Below, piece after piece: positions 26,797 through 35,216 of a stretch of 64,000 nucleotides of DNA. The translations under genes and the position numbers were made by a program. Numbering within the stretch: the first letter of the stretch is position 1; each line of letters begins with the position of its first letter. The notes below the pieces were generated by a model. That model saw only the letters and a program-made list of their open reading frames with translations, was not told the DNA's origin and searched no databases. This DNA comes from JAYVFR01 sp043772945 (GTDB taxonomy: Bacteria > Patescibacteriota > JACMRA01), in contig JAYVFR010000012.1 in NCBI GenBank assembly GCA_043772945.1, positions 1-64,000 of the forward strand, read 5' to 3'.

Positions 26797-26991
26797 TCAG
26801 CCAACCCAACCTCTTTCTTGCTCAGCTACAAATATGTCTAGACTTTGTTGCGTTAAGGGAGTGTTTTCATCAAGCAATTGAAAAGTTTTATATGAGACAG
26901 GTGCCTGCACATCTTCTCCAAACGTAAAGATGAAATTTGCTATTACTGTTTGTTTAGGTTTTCCGTTCATTGAACGATCAATTGTTCCCAT
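26797..26991 (-). CDS. Small protein of unknown function
   Basis: 64 residues with a strong Shine-Dalgarno site (GGAGG about 8 nt before the ATG), rare in this window. Sequence: MGTIDRSMNGKPKQTVIANF, then FTFGEDVQAPVSYKTF and an acidic helix ending EQERGWVG. The stop is TGA, one of only two seen here, and the frame stays open for 24 more protein-like codons (ANGNQIALQFKSVTVSEIFY) to a TAA. Base composition is richer in GC than the neighbours, hinting at transfer. Confidence 0.6.
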   Translation of the reverse strand: MGTIDRSMNGKPKQTVIANFIFTFGEDVQAPVSYKTFQLLDENTPLTQQSLDIFVAEQERGWVG

Positions 26992-27056
26992 TTGAATTTC
27001 CTCCGCGGAAATAGTTTTTATTCCAAATATAATAACGCATACCCTTTGGGTTTTGT

Positions 27057-28139
27057 CTATTTCTTTTTTAGACTAAAATAAAAGAAAGTTATTAGGCAAA
27101 TAATTTGAGCTAGAATTAGAAATAATTTATTTTGATTATTTAAAGTTAAAGCCAAAAAGCTGTTTAGACTAATGACTAAAACAGTTATTGCAAGTGTCTG
27201 CCATTTACTAAGCTTAAGGTTTCGAAGCCTGTGATGCCAGTGTAAGTCTGAATCTGCCTTAAGAACTCCGCTAATTGATTTATAACGCCAAACTCGAATT
27301 ATCATTACAATTAAAATATCAAGTATAAACCAACCAATTACACTAAAAGAGGTGGCAACCTTGGCTCCGCTGAGAATTGATAAAACCCCAATCCAAAAGC
27401 CAATTGCTGTAGACCCACCCTCTCCTAAATAAACTCGTGCTTCTGGTTTATTAAACCAAAAAAATCCTAACAAACCACTCATCCAAATAGTACTAAAAAT
27501 AAAAATAAGTGGCTGATTTACATTCTCTTTACCAGCTACAAAAGCAATAACCAAAAAAGCCACAAAACCTATGCTAGTAACTAATCCATCAAGTCCATCT
27601 AAAAACTTGGTAGCACTTAAGCAAGCCCCAATCCATAAGAGAGCTAGGAATTGAGGCAAAATTCCAAATTTTAAATTTAGATTCAAAAAAGGAAAGTTCA
27701 ATTCTTCAATTTTTAAACCTCCTAAAAAAACACTAATAATTAATCCTAAAAAAACCAGCGGAAAATAAATTTTAGGCTTTAGATTAACTTTATCATCTAA
27801 AAATCCAGCTATCATAATAATAATAGCCCCGACTATTATCCAATAAAGTTTAAATTCATAGAACAAACCGTTTCTTAAAAATAATTCACTATTTAGCCAA
27901 TTAAACTTTAAACTCAGCCAAACTAAACTCATTACAAGCAAAGACCAGATAGTAGTCCCAAATAAACCAAGGAGCGGCACAGAGTTTCTTTGAAACTTAC
28001 GACTTGGAGCAGTATGTGGATTATCTACACAATCAATTTGCTTAGCAAAACTTATGCTAATTTTAGTCAAAAAAACATTAATAAAAACATTAATAACAAA
28101 GAATAAAATCAAGAATAAAAACTGATTTGAGTTTAGCAT
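27057..28139 (-). CDS. WecA/MraY-family phospho-sugar transferase
   Basis: 360 residues, about ten membrane helices. The family transfers a sugar-1-phosphate from UDP-sugar to a polyprenyl phosphate. Signature residues: AGFLDDK (about 110-116, the D-D pair), KFLDGLDGL (the NxxN/D-xxD-G-x-DGL motif) and LHWHHRL (the H-x-H-H-R-L motif of the WecA/TagO branch). Presence of HxHHRL favours an undecaprenyl-phosphate GlcNAc-1-P transferase over MraY. It supplies the first lipid-linked sugar for a wall or surface glycan. Confidence 0.83.
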   Translation of the reverse strand: MLNSNQFLFLILFFVINVFINVFLTKISISFAKQIDCVDNPHTAPSRKFQRNSVPLLGLFGTTIWSLLVMSLVWLSLKFNWLNSELFLRNGLFYEFKLYWIIVGAIIIMIAGFLDDKVNLKPKIYFPLVFLGLIISVFLGGLKIEELNFPFLNLNLKFGILPQFLALLWIGACLSATKFLDGLDGLVTSIGFVAFLVIAFVAGKENVNQPLIFIFSTIWMSGLLGFFWFNKPEARVYLGEGGSTAIGFWIGVLSILSGAKVATSFSVIGWFILDILIVMIIRVWRYKSISGVLKADSDLHWHHRLRNLKLSKWQTLAITVLVISLNSFLALTLNNQNKLFLILAQIICLITFFYFSLKKK

Positions 28140-28211
28140 AAAAGCGTTGGGACTTATTTGGAATTTGTTTAGAATTTGTTAAGCAAAAAAATATTGACTA
28201 TATTAATTGTA

Positions 28212-28991
28212 CTATTTAGTTACGGGTAAAGCAAAGCTCTCTTGGAGAATATTTGATGAATCTACTTTACAATTTTCGAGCAATTCTTTTTTGACATCAT
28301 TAATCATGAAAGCGTTGCCACACAAATAATATTCATATTCTGAATGATTTTTCACAATATTTGGGAGCAGTTTAGTAACAGTTGTGTTATGCTCACACTT
28401 GCTCGTAATCTCAAAACTTTCCTTATCTGGCCAATAACAAGAATGTAATTCTAAATTTATATATTTCTCTAACAATGGTTTAAATAATTCAACAGCCCAG
28501 TTTTTAATCCCTCCATCAGTGCCAAACAGTACTTTAATTTCAATTAGATTATTTTTAAGAGCGTTTTCGGTTAAGGCTTTTTTAACCATTCCGTAAAAAG
28601 GGGCAATTCCCGTACCTGTACAAATAAAAATTTTAGGGGTTTGAAGATTTTGTGATAAAGCAAACTTTCCAGTAGGACCAACGACTATAACTTCATTTTC
28701 TAATTCAAGTTTCTCAAAAAACTGGCTTCCAACACCTCCCATTTTAGTACTGATTAAAAAAGATAAATAAATTTGATCTTCATTCAAATCAGGTAAAACA
28801 AAACCAAATGATTGCATTTGAGTGCGACCATAATCAACTAAAGAATATGAACGATAAGTTTTATCGGCTACTAAAAAACTAAACAACTTGCCTACTTCTA
28901 ATTCGGAAATTAATGAAGACTTAAAAATTGCTAAATAAGTTTTAGGACCGATTAATTTTTTAGCGACGAGTTTAATAGTATGTTTTGGCAT
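28212..28991 (-). CDS. FAD/NAD(P)-binding oxidoreductase, ferredoxin-NADP reductase-like
   Basis: 259 residues. An FAD-binding barrel with YRSYSLVD (R-x-Y-S), a GPTGKFAL segment, then the nucleotide fold: PKIFICTGTGIAPFYGMVK (G-T-G-I-A-P) and a terminal YYLCGNAFMINDVKKELL (C-G-x3-M-x3-V). No Fe-S ferredoxin domain is attached. It could feed electrons to the ferric-reductase-like haem protein at 4672, inferred from complementary halves only. Confidence 0.82.
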   Translation of the reverse strand: MPKHTIKLVAKKLIGPKTYLAIFKSSLISELEVGKLFSFLVADKTYRSYSLVDYGRTQMQSFGFVLPDLNEDQIYLSFLISTKMGGVGSQFFEKLELENEVIVVGPTGKFALSQNLQTPKIFICTGTGIAPFYGMVKKALTENALKNNLIEIKVLFGTDGGIKNWAVELFKPLLEKYINLELHSCYWPDKESFEITSKCEHNTTVTKLLPNIVKNHSEYEYYLCGNAFMINDVKKELLENCKVDSSNILQESFALPVTK

Positions 28992-29021
28992 AGAATTTTT
29001 TAAAAAAGTGTTTTAATCAAA

Positions 29022-29717
29022 TTACAATGTTGGAATGTAATAAACTCCAACTTCTTGGTCAAGGACGACTTCACCTTGTGACATCGTGATTACTCGTTTC
29101 TTTAGTTTATCAACGACTTCCTTGTCATGAGTTGCAAGCAAAACGGTTGTTCCTGATTTATTAATCTTTAGGAGTAAAGAAATAATTTCAAAAGAGTTTG
29201 GTTTATCGAGATTTCCTGTAGGCTCGTCAGCGATTAAAAGAATTGGATTATGTGATAGGGCTCGTGCAATTGAAACCCTCTGTCTCTCTCCTCCAGACAG
29301 CTCACCTGGGTAGTTATTTGCTTTCTCTGGGATTCCAACAAGCTCTAGAAGCTTGGGTATATCTCGAGATATTTCTTTTTTGCTTGCTCCTGCAACTTCC
29401 ATAGCTAGAGAAACATTTTCATAAATTGTTCTCGAGGATAATAACTTGTAATCTTGGAATATATAGCCAATACGACGTCTCAAATAAGGCAAATATTTCG
29501 ATTTAATACGATCAACTCGTATGTCTTCAATCCAGACCTCACCACCTTTTTGAGGTTTTTCCTCACCGATCAACATTTTAAGCAAGGTACTTTTACCTGC
29601 TCCAGAATGCCCTATTAGAGACACAAACTCTCCATTCTTGATTGTGAAATTAAGATTTTTGACTGAGTATTCGCTATTCTCAGAAAATTTTTTGTTGACG
29701 TTAACAAAACGTATCAT
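29022..29717 (-). CDS. ftsE: Cell-division ABC transporter ATP-binding protein FtsE
   Basis: 231 residues. ABC ATPase with Walker A GHSGAGKSTLLKMLIG, Q-loop YIFQDYKLL, signature LSGGERQRVSIARAL, Walker B ILLIADEPTGNLD and the H-loop THD. The FtsE-type segment RRRIGYIFQDYKLLSSRTIYENV supports the specific name. FtsE works with FtsX to activate wall hydrolases at the septum; ftsX is not adjacent, an unusual separation, so a LolD-type role is an alternative. Confidence 0.85.
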   Translation of the reverse strand: MIRFVNVNKKFSENSEYSVKNLNFTIKNGEFVSLIGHSGAGKSTLLKMLIGEEKPQKGGEVWIEDIRVDRIKSKYLPYLRRRIGYIFQDYKLLSSRTIYENVSLAMEVAGASKKEISRDIPKLLELVGIPEKANNYPGELSGGERQRVSIARALSHNPILLIADEPTGNLDKPNSFEIISLLLKINKSGTTVLLATHDKEVVDKLKKRVITMSQGEVVLDQEVGVYYIPTL

Positions 29718-29837
29718 AGCTATTTTTTAAATAAAAATATAAATAAATATATAAACTATGAAAGCTGATGAAAGTATTTCATGTCAAACTTATCTAATTT
29801 CAATCTAAAAACCACCAAAGAATAAAAAATTAAACAC

Positions 29838-29871
29838 AAAAAAAACTCACCCTTAATCAAATAAGAGTGAG
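29838..29871 (-). terminator. Rho-independent terminator
   Basis: On the minus strand CTCACTCTTA pairs with TAAGGGTGAG (one G-U pair) and is followed by eight T. It closes the unit of the 29901 gene. Confidence 0.8.
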
Positions 29872-29900
29872 ATAGATGGTCTAACTGAAAAATACTTAAT

Positions 29901-30572
29901 CTATAGACCAAAAAGCATAGCTGAATACATAGTAGTGAAAAACCACAAAAGAGCCACTACAGCTATATAGTGAGGGACACTAGCAAGCCCAATTAAAAAG
30001 TAAATAGTCAGTGCAGAGAATAAAAAGGTGACAGCCAGAGTGAGTGGAAGTTTTCTACTATTCCAATTACTTGTTTTTCTGCTTCTCTCATCACTAGGAC
30101 AGTTCGTGCAAATATAATTAACATAACTTTGAAGTAAATCACCTTTACCAGATCTAATCCAAATCAACAGAACTTCAACTTCTAAATCGCTGAAATAAAT
30201 TTGGTTTAGTGCCTCTAGTTGACTAGCTTCACAATAGCTAGAAGACGCTAAAGCTTTAGTTAAAGAGATATTTTTTTTGCGAGCTGGAGGTGCTTCTAAA
30301 TCAATAGCTAAATTCATTATGAGTTCTAAGTCACCAGCAGGAAAGTTGTTAGGATGTATCTGACTGAAAACTTCTTTAAATCTATTTTTTTGCAAGTTAT
30401 TCCAATTACTAGGATTGAACACACGAAGAATTTTAAACCAATGACTAATATTATAAGGATCGGAAGTCAAACATCCAAAACAAATTGCAGTTGAGTAATT
30501 GCTAGGCATTTTCTCAATTCCAGCAAATCTTTTAGTAAAACTTTTTGACAAGGCAGAATTTTTAGATACCAT
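29901..30572 (-). CDS. Protein of unknown function with C-terminal membrane hairpin
   Basis: 223 residues. A cytoplasmic helical part contains two Cys pairs (CFGC at about 31-34 and CTNCPSDE at about 154-161) that could bind metal; the end carries two hydrophobic helices (about 175-195 and 200-220). No family recognised. It stands alone between a terminator and the TMEM175-like gene. Confidence 0.5.
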   Translation of the reverse strand: MVSKNSALSKSFTKRFAGIEKMPSNYSTAICFGCLTSDPYNISHWFKILRVFNPSNWNNLQKNRFKEVFSQIHPNNFPAGDLELIMNLAIDLEAPPARKKNISLTKALASSSYCEASQLEALNQIYFSDLEVEVLLIWIRSGKGDLLQSYVNYICTNCPSDERSRKTSNWNSRKLPLTLAVTFLFSALTIYFLIGLASVPHYIAVVALLWFFTTMYSAMLFGL

Positions 30573-30689
30573 TTTTTTTCCTTATGTAAACTACGTTTTG
30601 ACTCATAGAATTATGAACCAACTATCGTAACTAATCATAGTTTTAAACAGTCGTCAAAAGATAGATTTTAATTAAATTATACTAAAAAC

Positions 30690-31364
30690 TTATCTAATTT
30701 CAATTCCAAATAATCTCTCAACTTTAGTTAACATACCAGGAATTATAGTAAACAAAACAGGAATAATCAAACAAATCAGACCTAAATTAGTGTTAATCAA
30801 ACCAAATAAAATCCCGAACCCACTAAATCCAATATTAACTATCATTCGAATCTTACCTTGCTTGAGAATTCTAGTTGGAATTTGAGCATTTTCAATATGT
30901 TCAGCCCTAAGAATATATTGCTGCATAACGTAAATCATTGTGTATGAAAGAAGCATATTAGTCCCAAAAATAGCAAGAGCGAGAGGTTGATTAAAATACA
31001 CACCAAGAAAATGACTACTAAAAGGTATTAAAGAAATAAAACAGAGAAAAAGTGCATTTAGCTGGATAATGAATCTATCAATATTTTTGGCGTATTGGTG
31101 AAGCAAGAAATGATGTGAAAGCCATAACACACTAATAATTGCAAAAGTCAAAAAATAACTAATAAAAATTGGCGTATAACTATTCAAAGATTTAATTAGT
31201 GCCGCCGTATTAATCAGGTGCCCTGGCTCTATCTCAGGAACTTTAATCTCAATAACAAGCAGCGTCATAACTATAGCAAAAACTCCATCTGAGAGTGCTT
31301 CAAGTCGCGCTTTATTCATAGCAAGCTCAGGTAATTCTATTTTGTATTTAATATGATTAGGCAT
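30690..31364 (-). CDS. TMEM175-family (DUF1211) potassium channel-like protein
   Basis: 224 residues, six helices. The N-terminal signature ARLEALSDGVFAIVMTLLVIEI corresponds to the R-x-x-x-F-S-D-G-V-F-A-I selectivity helix of bacterial TMEM175 channels, with Leu in place of the first Phe. The family forms tetrameric potassium channels without a classical selectivity filter. This copy has one six-helix unit, as in bacteria. It sits 8 bp downstream of ddl on the same strand. Confidence 0.85.
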   Translation of the reverse strand: MPNHIKYKIELPELAMNKARLEALSDGVFAIVMTLLVIEIKVPEIEPGHLINTAALIKSLNSYTPIFISYFLTFAIISVLWLSHHFLLHQYAKNIDRFIIQLNALFLCFISLIPFSSHFLGVYFNQPLALAIFGTNMLLSYTMIYVMQQYILRAEHIENAQIPTRILKQGKIRMIVNIGFSGFGILFGLINTNLGLICLIIPVLFTIIPGMLTKVERLFGIEIR

Positions 31365-31372
31365 TTAAAAGG

Positions 31373-32344
31373 TTATTTTGGGAATTGTTTTTCTAGGAAT
31401 TCAAGCATTGAATAATTTAATTTTTTTGCCATTTTCGGACAAAGCGATGAGCTAGTACAACCTGGGATTGTGTTAGTTTCTAAATAATATATTTGATTTT
31501 CTCCTTGCAATGTAACCAAAAAATCACTTCTAGTTAATCCTCTGCAACCTAATTCTCTAGTTAATAAAAGAGTTTGTTTTTGTAATTCCTTTGTTAGCTT
31601 ACTTTCATCAGGAAAAATTTCTTTGGTAGAGTTAGACAAATATTTAGCCGCATAATCAAAGTTATTCTCAGCAATTATCTCAATCACAGGCAGTGCTTCG
31701 CTATCTATAATTCCTACAGTAAATTCTCTGCCGCTAATATATTCTTGGATTAAATACTCACCTTTTAGAGAATTGTAATCCTCTTCTTGTCTGATTAATT
31801 TATTCCCATTGCTAGATCCTCCGCTGTTAGGTTTAGCAAAAAGTGGATAATTATTTGGTAAACTCACCCCTGAATTGATAGGAAAGCTTATTTGGAAAGT
31901 TAACGGCGTTTTAATACCTATTGAATTTGCTAGTTTTTGGGTAATTAATTTATCCATACAAATCGCATTGACTTTAGCACTAGATCCCGTATAAGGAATT
32001 TGGTAATAATCCAGAATTGATTGGACTCCACCATCCTCGCCCCAAGCTCCATGCAAAGCCAGAAAAACAAAATCTACGCCCAACTCATTTGATTTTTTTA
32101 ACTCTTCAAAAGACATTTTCTTAAGGATATCTAGTTTAAAATCTTTCTCTAAATTAAAACCATTCTCCATTTTTTTTAAAGATTCTAGCGAAACATAATT
32201 TAAGGATTTATCAACTCCAATCTCAATTGGCAAAACTTCGTATTTCTGTGCTAGGGTTAGGCAAATATTCTTTCCAGAATTTAAGGAGACTTCACGTTCA
32301 TTATTAAATCCACCAAAAAACACGGCAATTTTTTTAGTTTTCAT
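31373..32344 (-). CDS. ddl: D-alanine--D-alanine ligase
   Basis: 323 residues from the ATG at 32342-32344 (MKTKKIAVFFGG); an upstream in-frame extension runs toward the CRISPR array and is not family-like. It joins two D-Ala for peptidoglycan. ATP-grasp features: GGFNNEREVSLNSG, LHGAWGEDGGVQSILDYYQI, PYTGSS, FAKPNSGGSSNG, EYISGREFTVGI, RSDFLV and the end motif ETNTIPGCTSSSLCPKM, where Cys replaces Phe/Met after G. A wall-forming bacterium is implied. Confidence 0.92.
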   Translation of the reverse strand: MKTKKIAVFFGGFNNEREVSLNSGKNICLTLAQKYEVLPIEIGVDKSLNYVSLESLKKMENGFNLEKDFKLDILKKMSFEELKKSNELGVDFVFLALHGAWGEDGGVQSILDYYQIPYTGSSAKVNAICMDKLITQKLANSIGIKTPLTFQISFPINSGVSLPNNYPLFAKPNSGGSSNGNKLIRQEEDYNSLKGEYLIQEYISGREFTVGIIDSEALPVIEIIAENNFDYAAKYLSNSTKEIFPDESKLTKELQKQTLLLTRELGCRGLTRSDFLVTLQGENQIYYLETNTIPGCTSSSLCPKMAKKLNYSMLEFLEKQFPK

Positions 32345-32432
32345 ATAAAAATATATTAAAATTAGTTGGATGTTTTTGTCTATGTTCAAAGCGACTACAG
32401 AAGTGGTTTTTGGCACAAAATACCATCGCGAC

Positions 32433-33715
32433 TGAAAGGAGAGTAGAAATTTAATGACGTTTTAGACATTAAAATCAAAGATTAATGTATCAGATCTACA
32501 GAAGTAGAAATTTAATGACGTTTTAGACGCTCAAATTGGTAACTTTCCCTTTTGATCTACAAAAGTAGAAATTTAATGACGTTTTAGACTACATAATTTT
32601 AACATCGCCAGCTTTTGAATCTACAAAAGTAGAAATTTAATGACGTTTTAGACAAATTAATTAACAAAAAACTAAACTTTATCTACAGAAGTAGAAATTT
32701 AATGACGTTTTAGACAATCAATTCTAATCTTTTGGCAAGTTTATCTACAGAAGTAGAAATTTAATGACGTTTTAGACAGGATTAGTAGTAGTAGACTTTG
32801 AAAAAATCTACAGAAGTAGAAATTTAATGACGTTTTAGACTCTAATACTTATTTTTGGGGTACATCTATCTACAGAAGTAGAAATTTAATGACGTTTTAG
32901 ACGATGAAATTATCTAAAAACAAATGGAAATCTACAGAAGTAGAAATTTAATGACGTTTTAGACATGAAATGGGAGCTGGAATGTATTTAGGGATCTACA
33001 GAAGTAGAAATTTAATGACGTTTTAGACCTCCAACCAAAAGTGCCACTAATCCGAAATCTACAAAAGTAGAAATTTAATGACGTTTTAGACGAAACTAAT
33101 TCTAACTGTATTGTACTTATATCTACAAAAGTAGAAATTTAATGACGTTTTAGACACCTCGCTTAATTCTGCTAAGTCAGAGTATCTACAAAAGTAGAAA
33201 TTTAATGACGTTTTAGACCTAATTCTTTAGTAGTTAATCAACTAAAATCTACAGAAGTAGAAATTTAATGACGTTTTAGACTAATGGATTTTTTGGGCGT
33301 AACCCAATTATCTACAGAAGTAGAAATTTAATGACGTTTTAGACGTCTTTTTCGTCATCAAAAGCGATGCTATCTACAGAAGTAGAAATTTAATGACGTT
33401 TTAGACTAAACACACTTTCAAAAAACAAAATTACATCTACAGAAGTAGAAATTTAATGACGTTTTAGACAAACTTTTATCTACTGAGGAAATCCTTATCT
33501 ACAGAAGTAGAAATTTAATGACGTTTTAGACTTTTTCAGTACAATATAAATAGATTATATCTACAGAAGTAGAAATTTAATGACGTTTTAGACCTGTTTA
33601 TTGGTTAAGACAGCAAAATATCTACAGAAGTAGAAATTTAATGACGTTTTAGACAAAAAAATCACTCCTTTTACTAAAATATCTACAGAAGTAGAAATTT
33701 AATGACGTTTTAGAC
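32433..33715 (-). CRISPR. Type V-A CRISPR array, 21 repeats and 20 spacers
   Basis: Repeats of 35 bp recur every 61-64 bp; spacers are 26-29 bp. On the minus strand the repeat begins GTCTAAAACGTC and ends in the Cas12a handle AATTTCTAC-loop-GTAGAT, with a 5-bp stem TCTAC/GTAGA. This handle fixes the transcription direction as leftward. The distal repeat (32433-32467) has lost its last 10 bases, the usual sign of the old end, and the intact end abuts the leader at 33716. Loop variants: TTTT in repeats 3, 4, 11, 12 and 13 (counting from 32433), TTCT in the other intact ones. No spacer target was searched. Confidence 0.98.
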
Positions 33716-33731
33716 AGCTAATATGTGATAG

Positions 33732-33786
33732 ATAAAGCACTAATTGATTATAATGGTTGCAATAACCAAATCAAAGAATGCTTTAT
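33732..33786. repeat. Nested inverted repeat in the CRISPR leader
   Basis: Three nested stems: ATAAAGCA (33732-33739) with TGCTTTAT (33779-33786), TTGATT with AATCAA, and TGGTT with AACCA around a GCAAT loop. The dyad lies 16 bp from the newest repeat and overlaps the array promoter, so it could be an operator, an integration-host site or a leader-RNA hairpin. Confidence 0.7.
33747..33774 (-). promoter_or_regulatory. CRISPR array promoter
   Basis: On the minus strand TTGATT (33769-33774) and a perfect TATAAT (33747-33752) are separated by 16 bp. The predicted start near 33740 gives a leader RNA of about 25 nt before the first repeat. A second candidate, TTGACA at 33945-33950 with TATTTT 17 bp on, lies upstream. 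Confidence 0.6.
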
Positions 33787-33807
33787 TTATCTAAATTGTC
33801 TAATGTT

Positions 33808-33831
33808 AAGACTACGGTTTAGTCTTTTTTT
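33808..33831 (+). terminator. Rho-independent terminator facing the cas operon
   Basis: AAGACTA (33808-33814) and TAGTCTT (33820-33826) form a 7-bp stem with a 5-nt loop and a T run. It functions on the plus strand, opposite to array transcription, so it may stop antisense RNA coming from the array or define a small plus-strand RNA. Confidence 0.6.
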
Positions 33832-33969
33832 AATACTAAAGTTTAAAACAGCACAGAATTTATACCTTTTTAGGTTTTTAAATGTAAAATTAATTTGATT
33901 ATTTGTTCAAAGTTCAAATAAAATAAGAAAAATAGACAGTTTTGTCAAGAAAAATTACACAAACACTAA

Positions 33970-34260
33970 TTAAAATCCTATCATTACAACTTCATTATCT
34001 TCGAATTCGGCATGACCGAGCTTGGTTATTCTCTTTTTGGCGTCATTATCCGTCATTTCCCAAATCCAAACACTATCTAGTTTAGTAAATTTAGGTTTCC
34101 ACTTAGTTTGAATTTCTGCCATTATTTTAGTTTTGTAGTTCTGAGAATTACGTATTTCAAAAACTGACATCTGAATTCTGCGACCATATTTAACTAGGAA
34201 TTTAGAAAATTTAGTTCTCGTTCGATTATCGCTAATGTCATATGATAAAAATAGAGTCAT
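33970..34260 (-). CDS. cas2: CRISPR-associated endonuclease Cas2
   Basis: 96 residues. A ferredoxin-like fold with FLSYDISDNRTRTKFSKFL (Asp8 at the metal position) and YGRRIQMSVFEI, the Cas2 hallmark. With Cas1 it forms the integrase that adds spacers. It is the last gene of cas4-cas1-cas2, 5 bp after cas1, and ends 254 bp before the array, the normal leader-side position. Confidence 0.94.
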   Translation of the reverse strand: MTLFLSYDISDNRTRTKFSKFLVKYGRRIQMSVFEIRNSQNYKTKIMAEIQTKWKPKFTKLDSVWIWEMTDNDAKKRITKLGHAEFEDNEVVMIGF

Positions 34261-34265
34261 ATAGT

Positions 34266-35213
34266 TTATTTTAATTTAAAAGGTTTATATTTATTTTCAG
34301 TTGGATTCATGAGATGTCGATAAAATGATTGTATAGTTTCAAAAATCTCTAATTTATCATGCATGATTGCAGTTAAAAAAATTTGGTTGTATTTCTTGGA
34401 ATTTTGAAATGATAGATAGTAGCTTTGATTGCGATCAAGTTTAAAATCTTTTGGGCTAATTTGTTTCAAATTATAAGCTTTCACGAGAGCTTTATCCACT
34501 ATACATCTAAATGGTTCTATCAAATCGCAGCTCAAAGACTTACGAGCAAAAAATAATTTATGGTAAATTCCTTTGTAAGTATCGAAACCAAAAAGCATTA
34601 AAATCGAATCGACATAATTAAACAAGTAAGTATAACCGATATCGAGAAGTAAGTTTGGAATATCCTCTTTAGTTCGTGGAGCTCGTCGTCTCCAGTTGAG
34701 ATCATTAAAATAAACTTCAAAAAATTTCTTTGCAATTATTCCCTCAAGCCCCAATAACTCTCTAAAATTATTAAATTCAGCTAATTTAGACTTATAATCT
34801 AAATAATCTACTAAATCAAATTGTTTGAGTTTTAATAAAGTTTTTTGGTTCTGGAATTTATTGTTTAGAACTAATTTAGTTAATTTAAGTTCTTCAACCT
34901 CTGTTAATGTATATTGTTTCTGACGCAAAAGATAATTCCCATCAGCAATCGGTTTAATTGAGCTGTAAACTTTAAAATTTGAATTCATAAATAGCAAACT
35001 CACCCCAAGCTCTTTGCACCGCTTAATTAAATTGGTTGTAACAGAGTGCCCATTAATTAAATAAATTGCAAAAATATTATGTAAATTAATTTTAGAGATT
35101 TTACTGCCATTATAATCTTTGATTAAAATATTATCTAATTCAAGATTAAATGAATTTTCAGTAGCGTTAATTATAACTATTTGTTTGTGTTTAAGATTGT
35201 TTATTGAGAGCAT
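34266..35213 (-). CDS. cas1: CRISPR-associated integrase Cas1
   Basis: 315 residues. The N-terminal beta domain is followed by the helical catalytic domain with metal ligands Glu157 (LLGLEGIIAKKFF), His218 (GIYHKLFF) and Asp230 with Glu233 (SLSCDLIEPFRCIVDK). The order and spacing are normal for V-A Cas1, so it should be active in spacer integration. Start ATG at 35213, 3 bp after the cas4 stop. Confidence 0.95.
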   Translation of the reverse strand: MLSINNLKHKQIVIINATENSFNLELDNILIKDYNGSKISKINLHNIFAIYLINGHSVTTNLIKRCKELGVSLLFMNSNFKVYSSIKPIADGNYLLRQKQYTLTEVEELKLTKLVLNNKFQNQKTLLKLKQFDLVDYLDYKSKLAEFNNFRELLGLEGIIAKKFFEVYFNDLNWRRRAPRTKEDIPNLLLDIGYTYLFNYVDSILMLFGFDTYKGIYHKLFFARKSLSCDLIEPFRCIVDKALVKAYNLKQISPKDFKLDRNQSYYLSFQNSKKYNQIFLTAIMHDKLEIFETIQSFYRHLMNPTENKYKPFKLK

Positions 35214-35216
35214 ATT

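Noticed and set aside
32433..33715. Array transcribed on the plus strand
   Set aside because: The Cas12a handle (AATTTCTAC...GTAGAT) and the degenerate distal repeat both require leftward transcription.
33732..33831. A tracrRNA or scoutRNA gene beside the array
   Set aside because: Cas12a processes its own crRNA without a tracrRNA, and I find no convincing anti-repeat in the leader; the hairpin plus terminator may still make some RNA.
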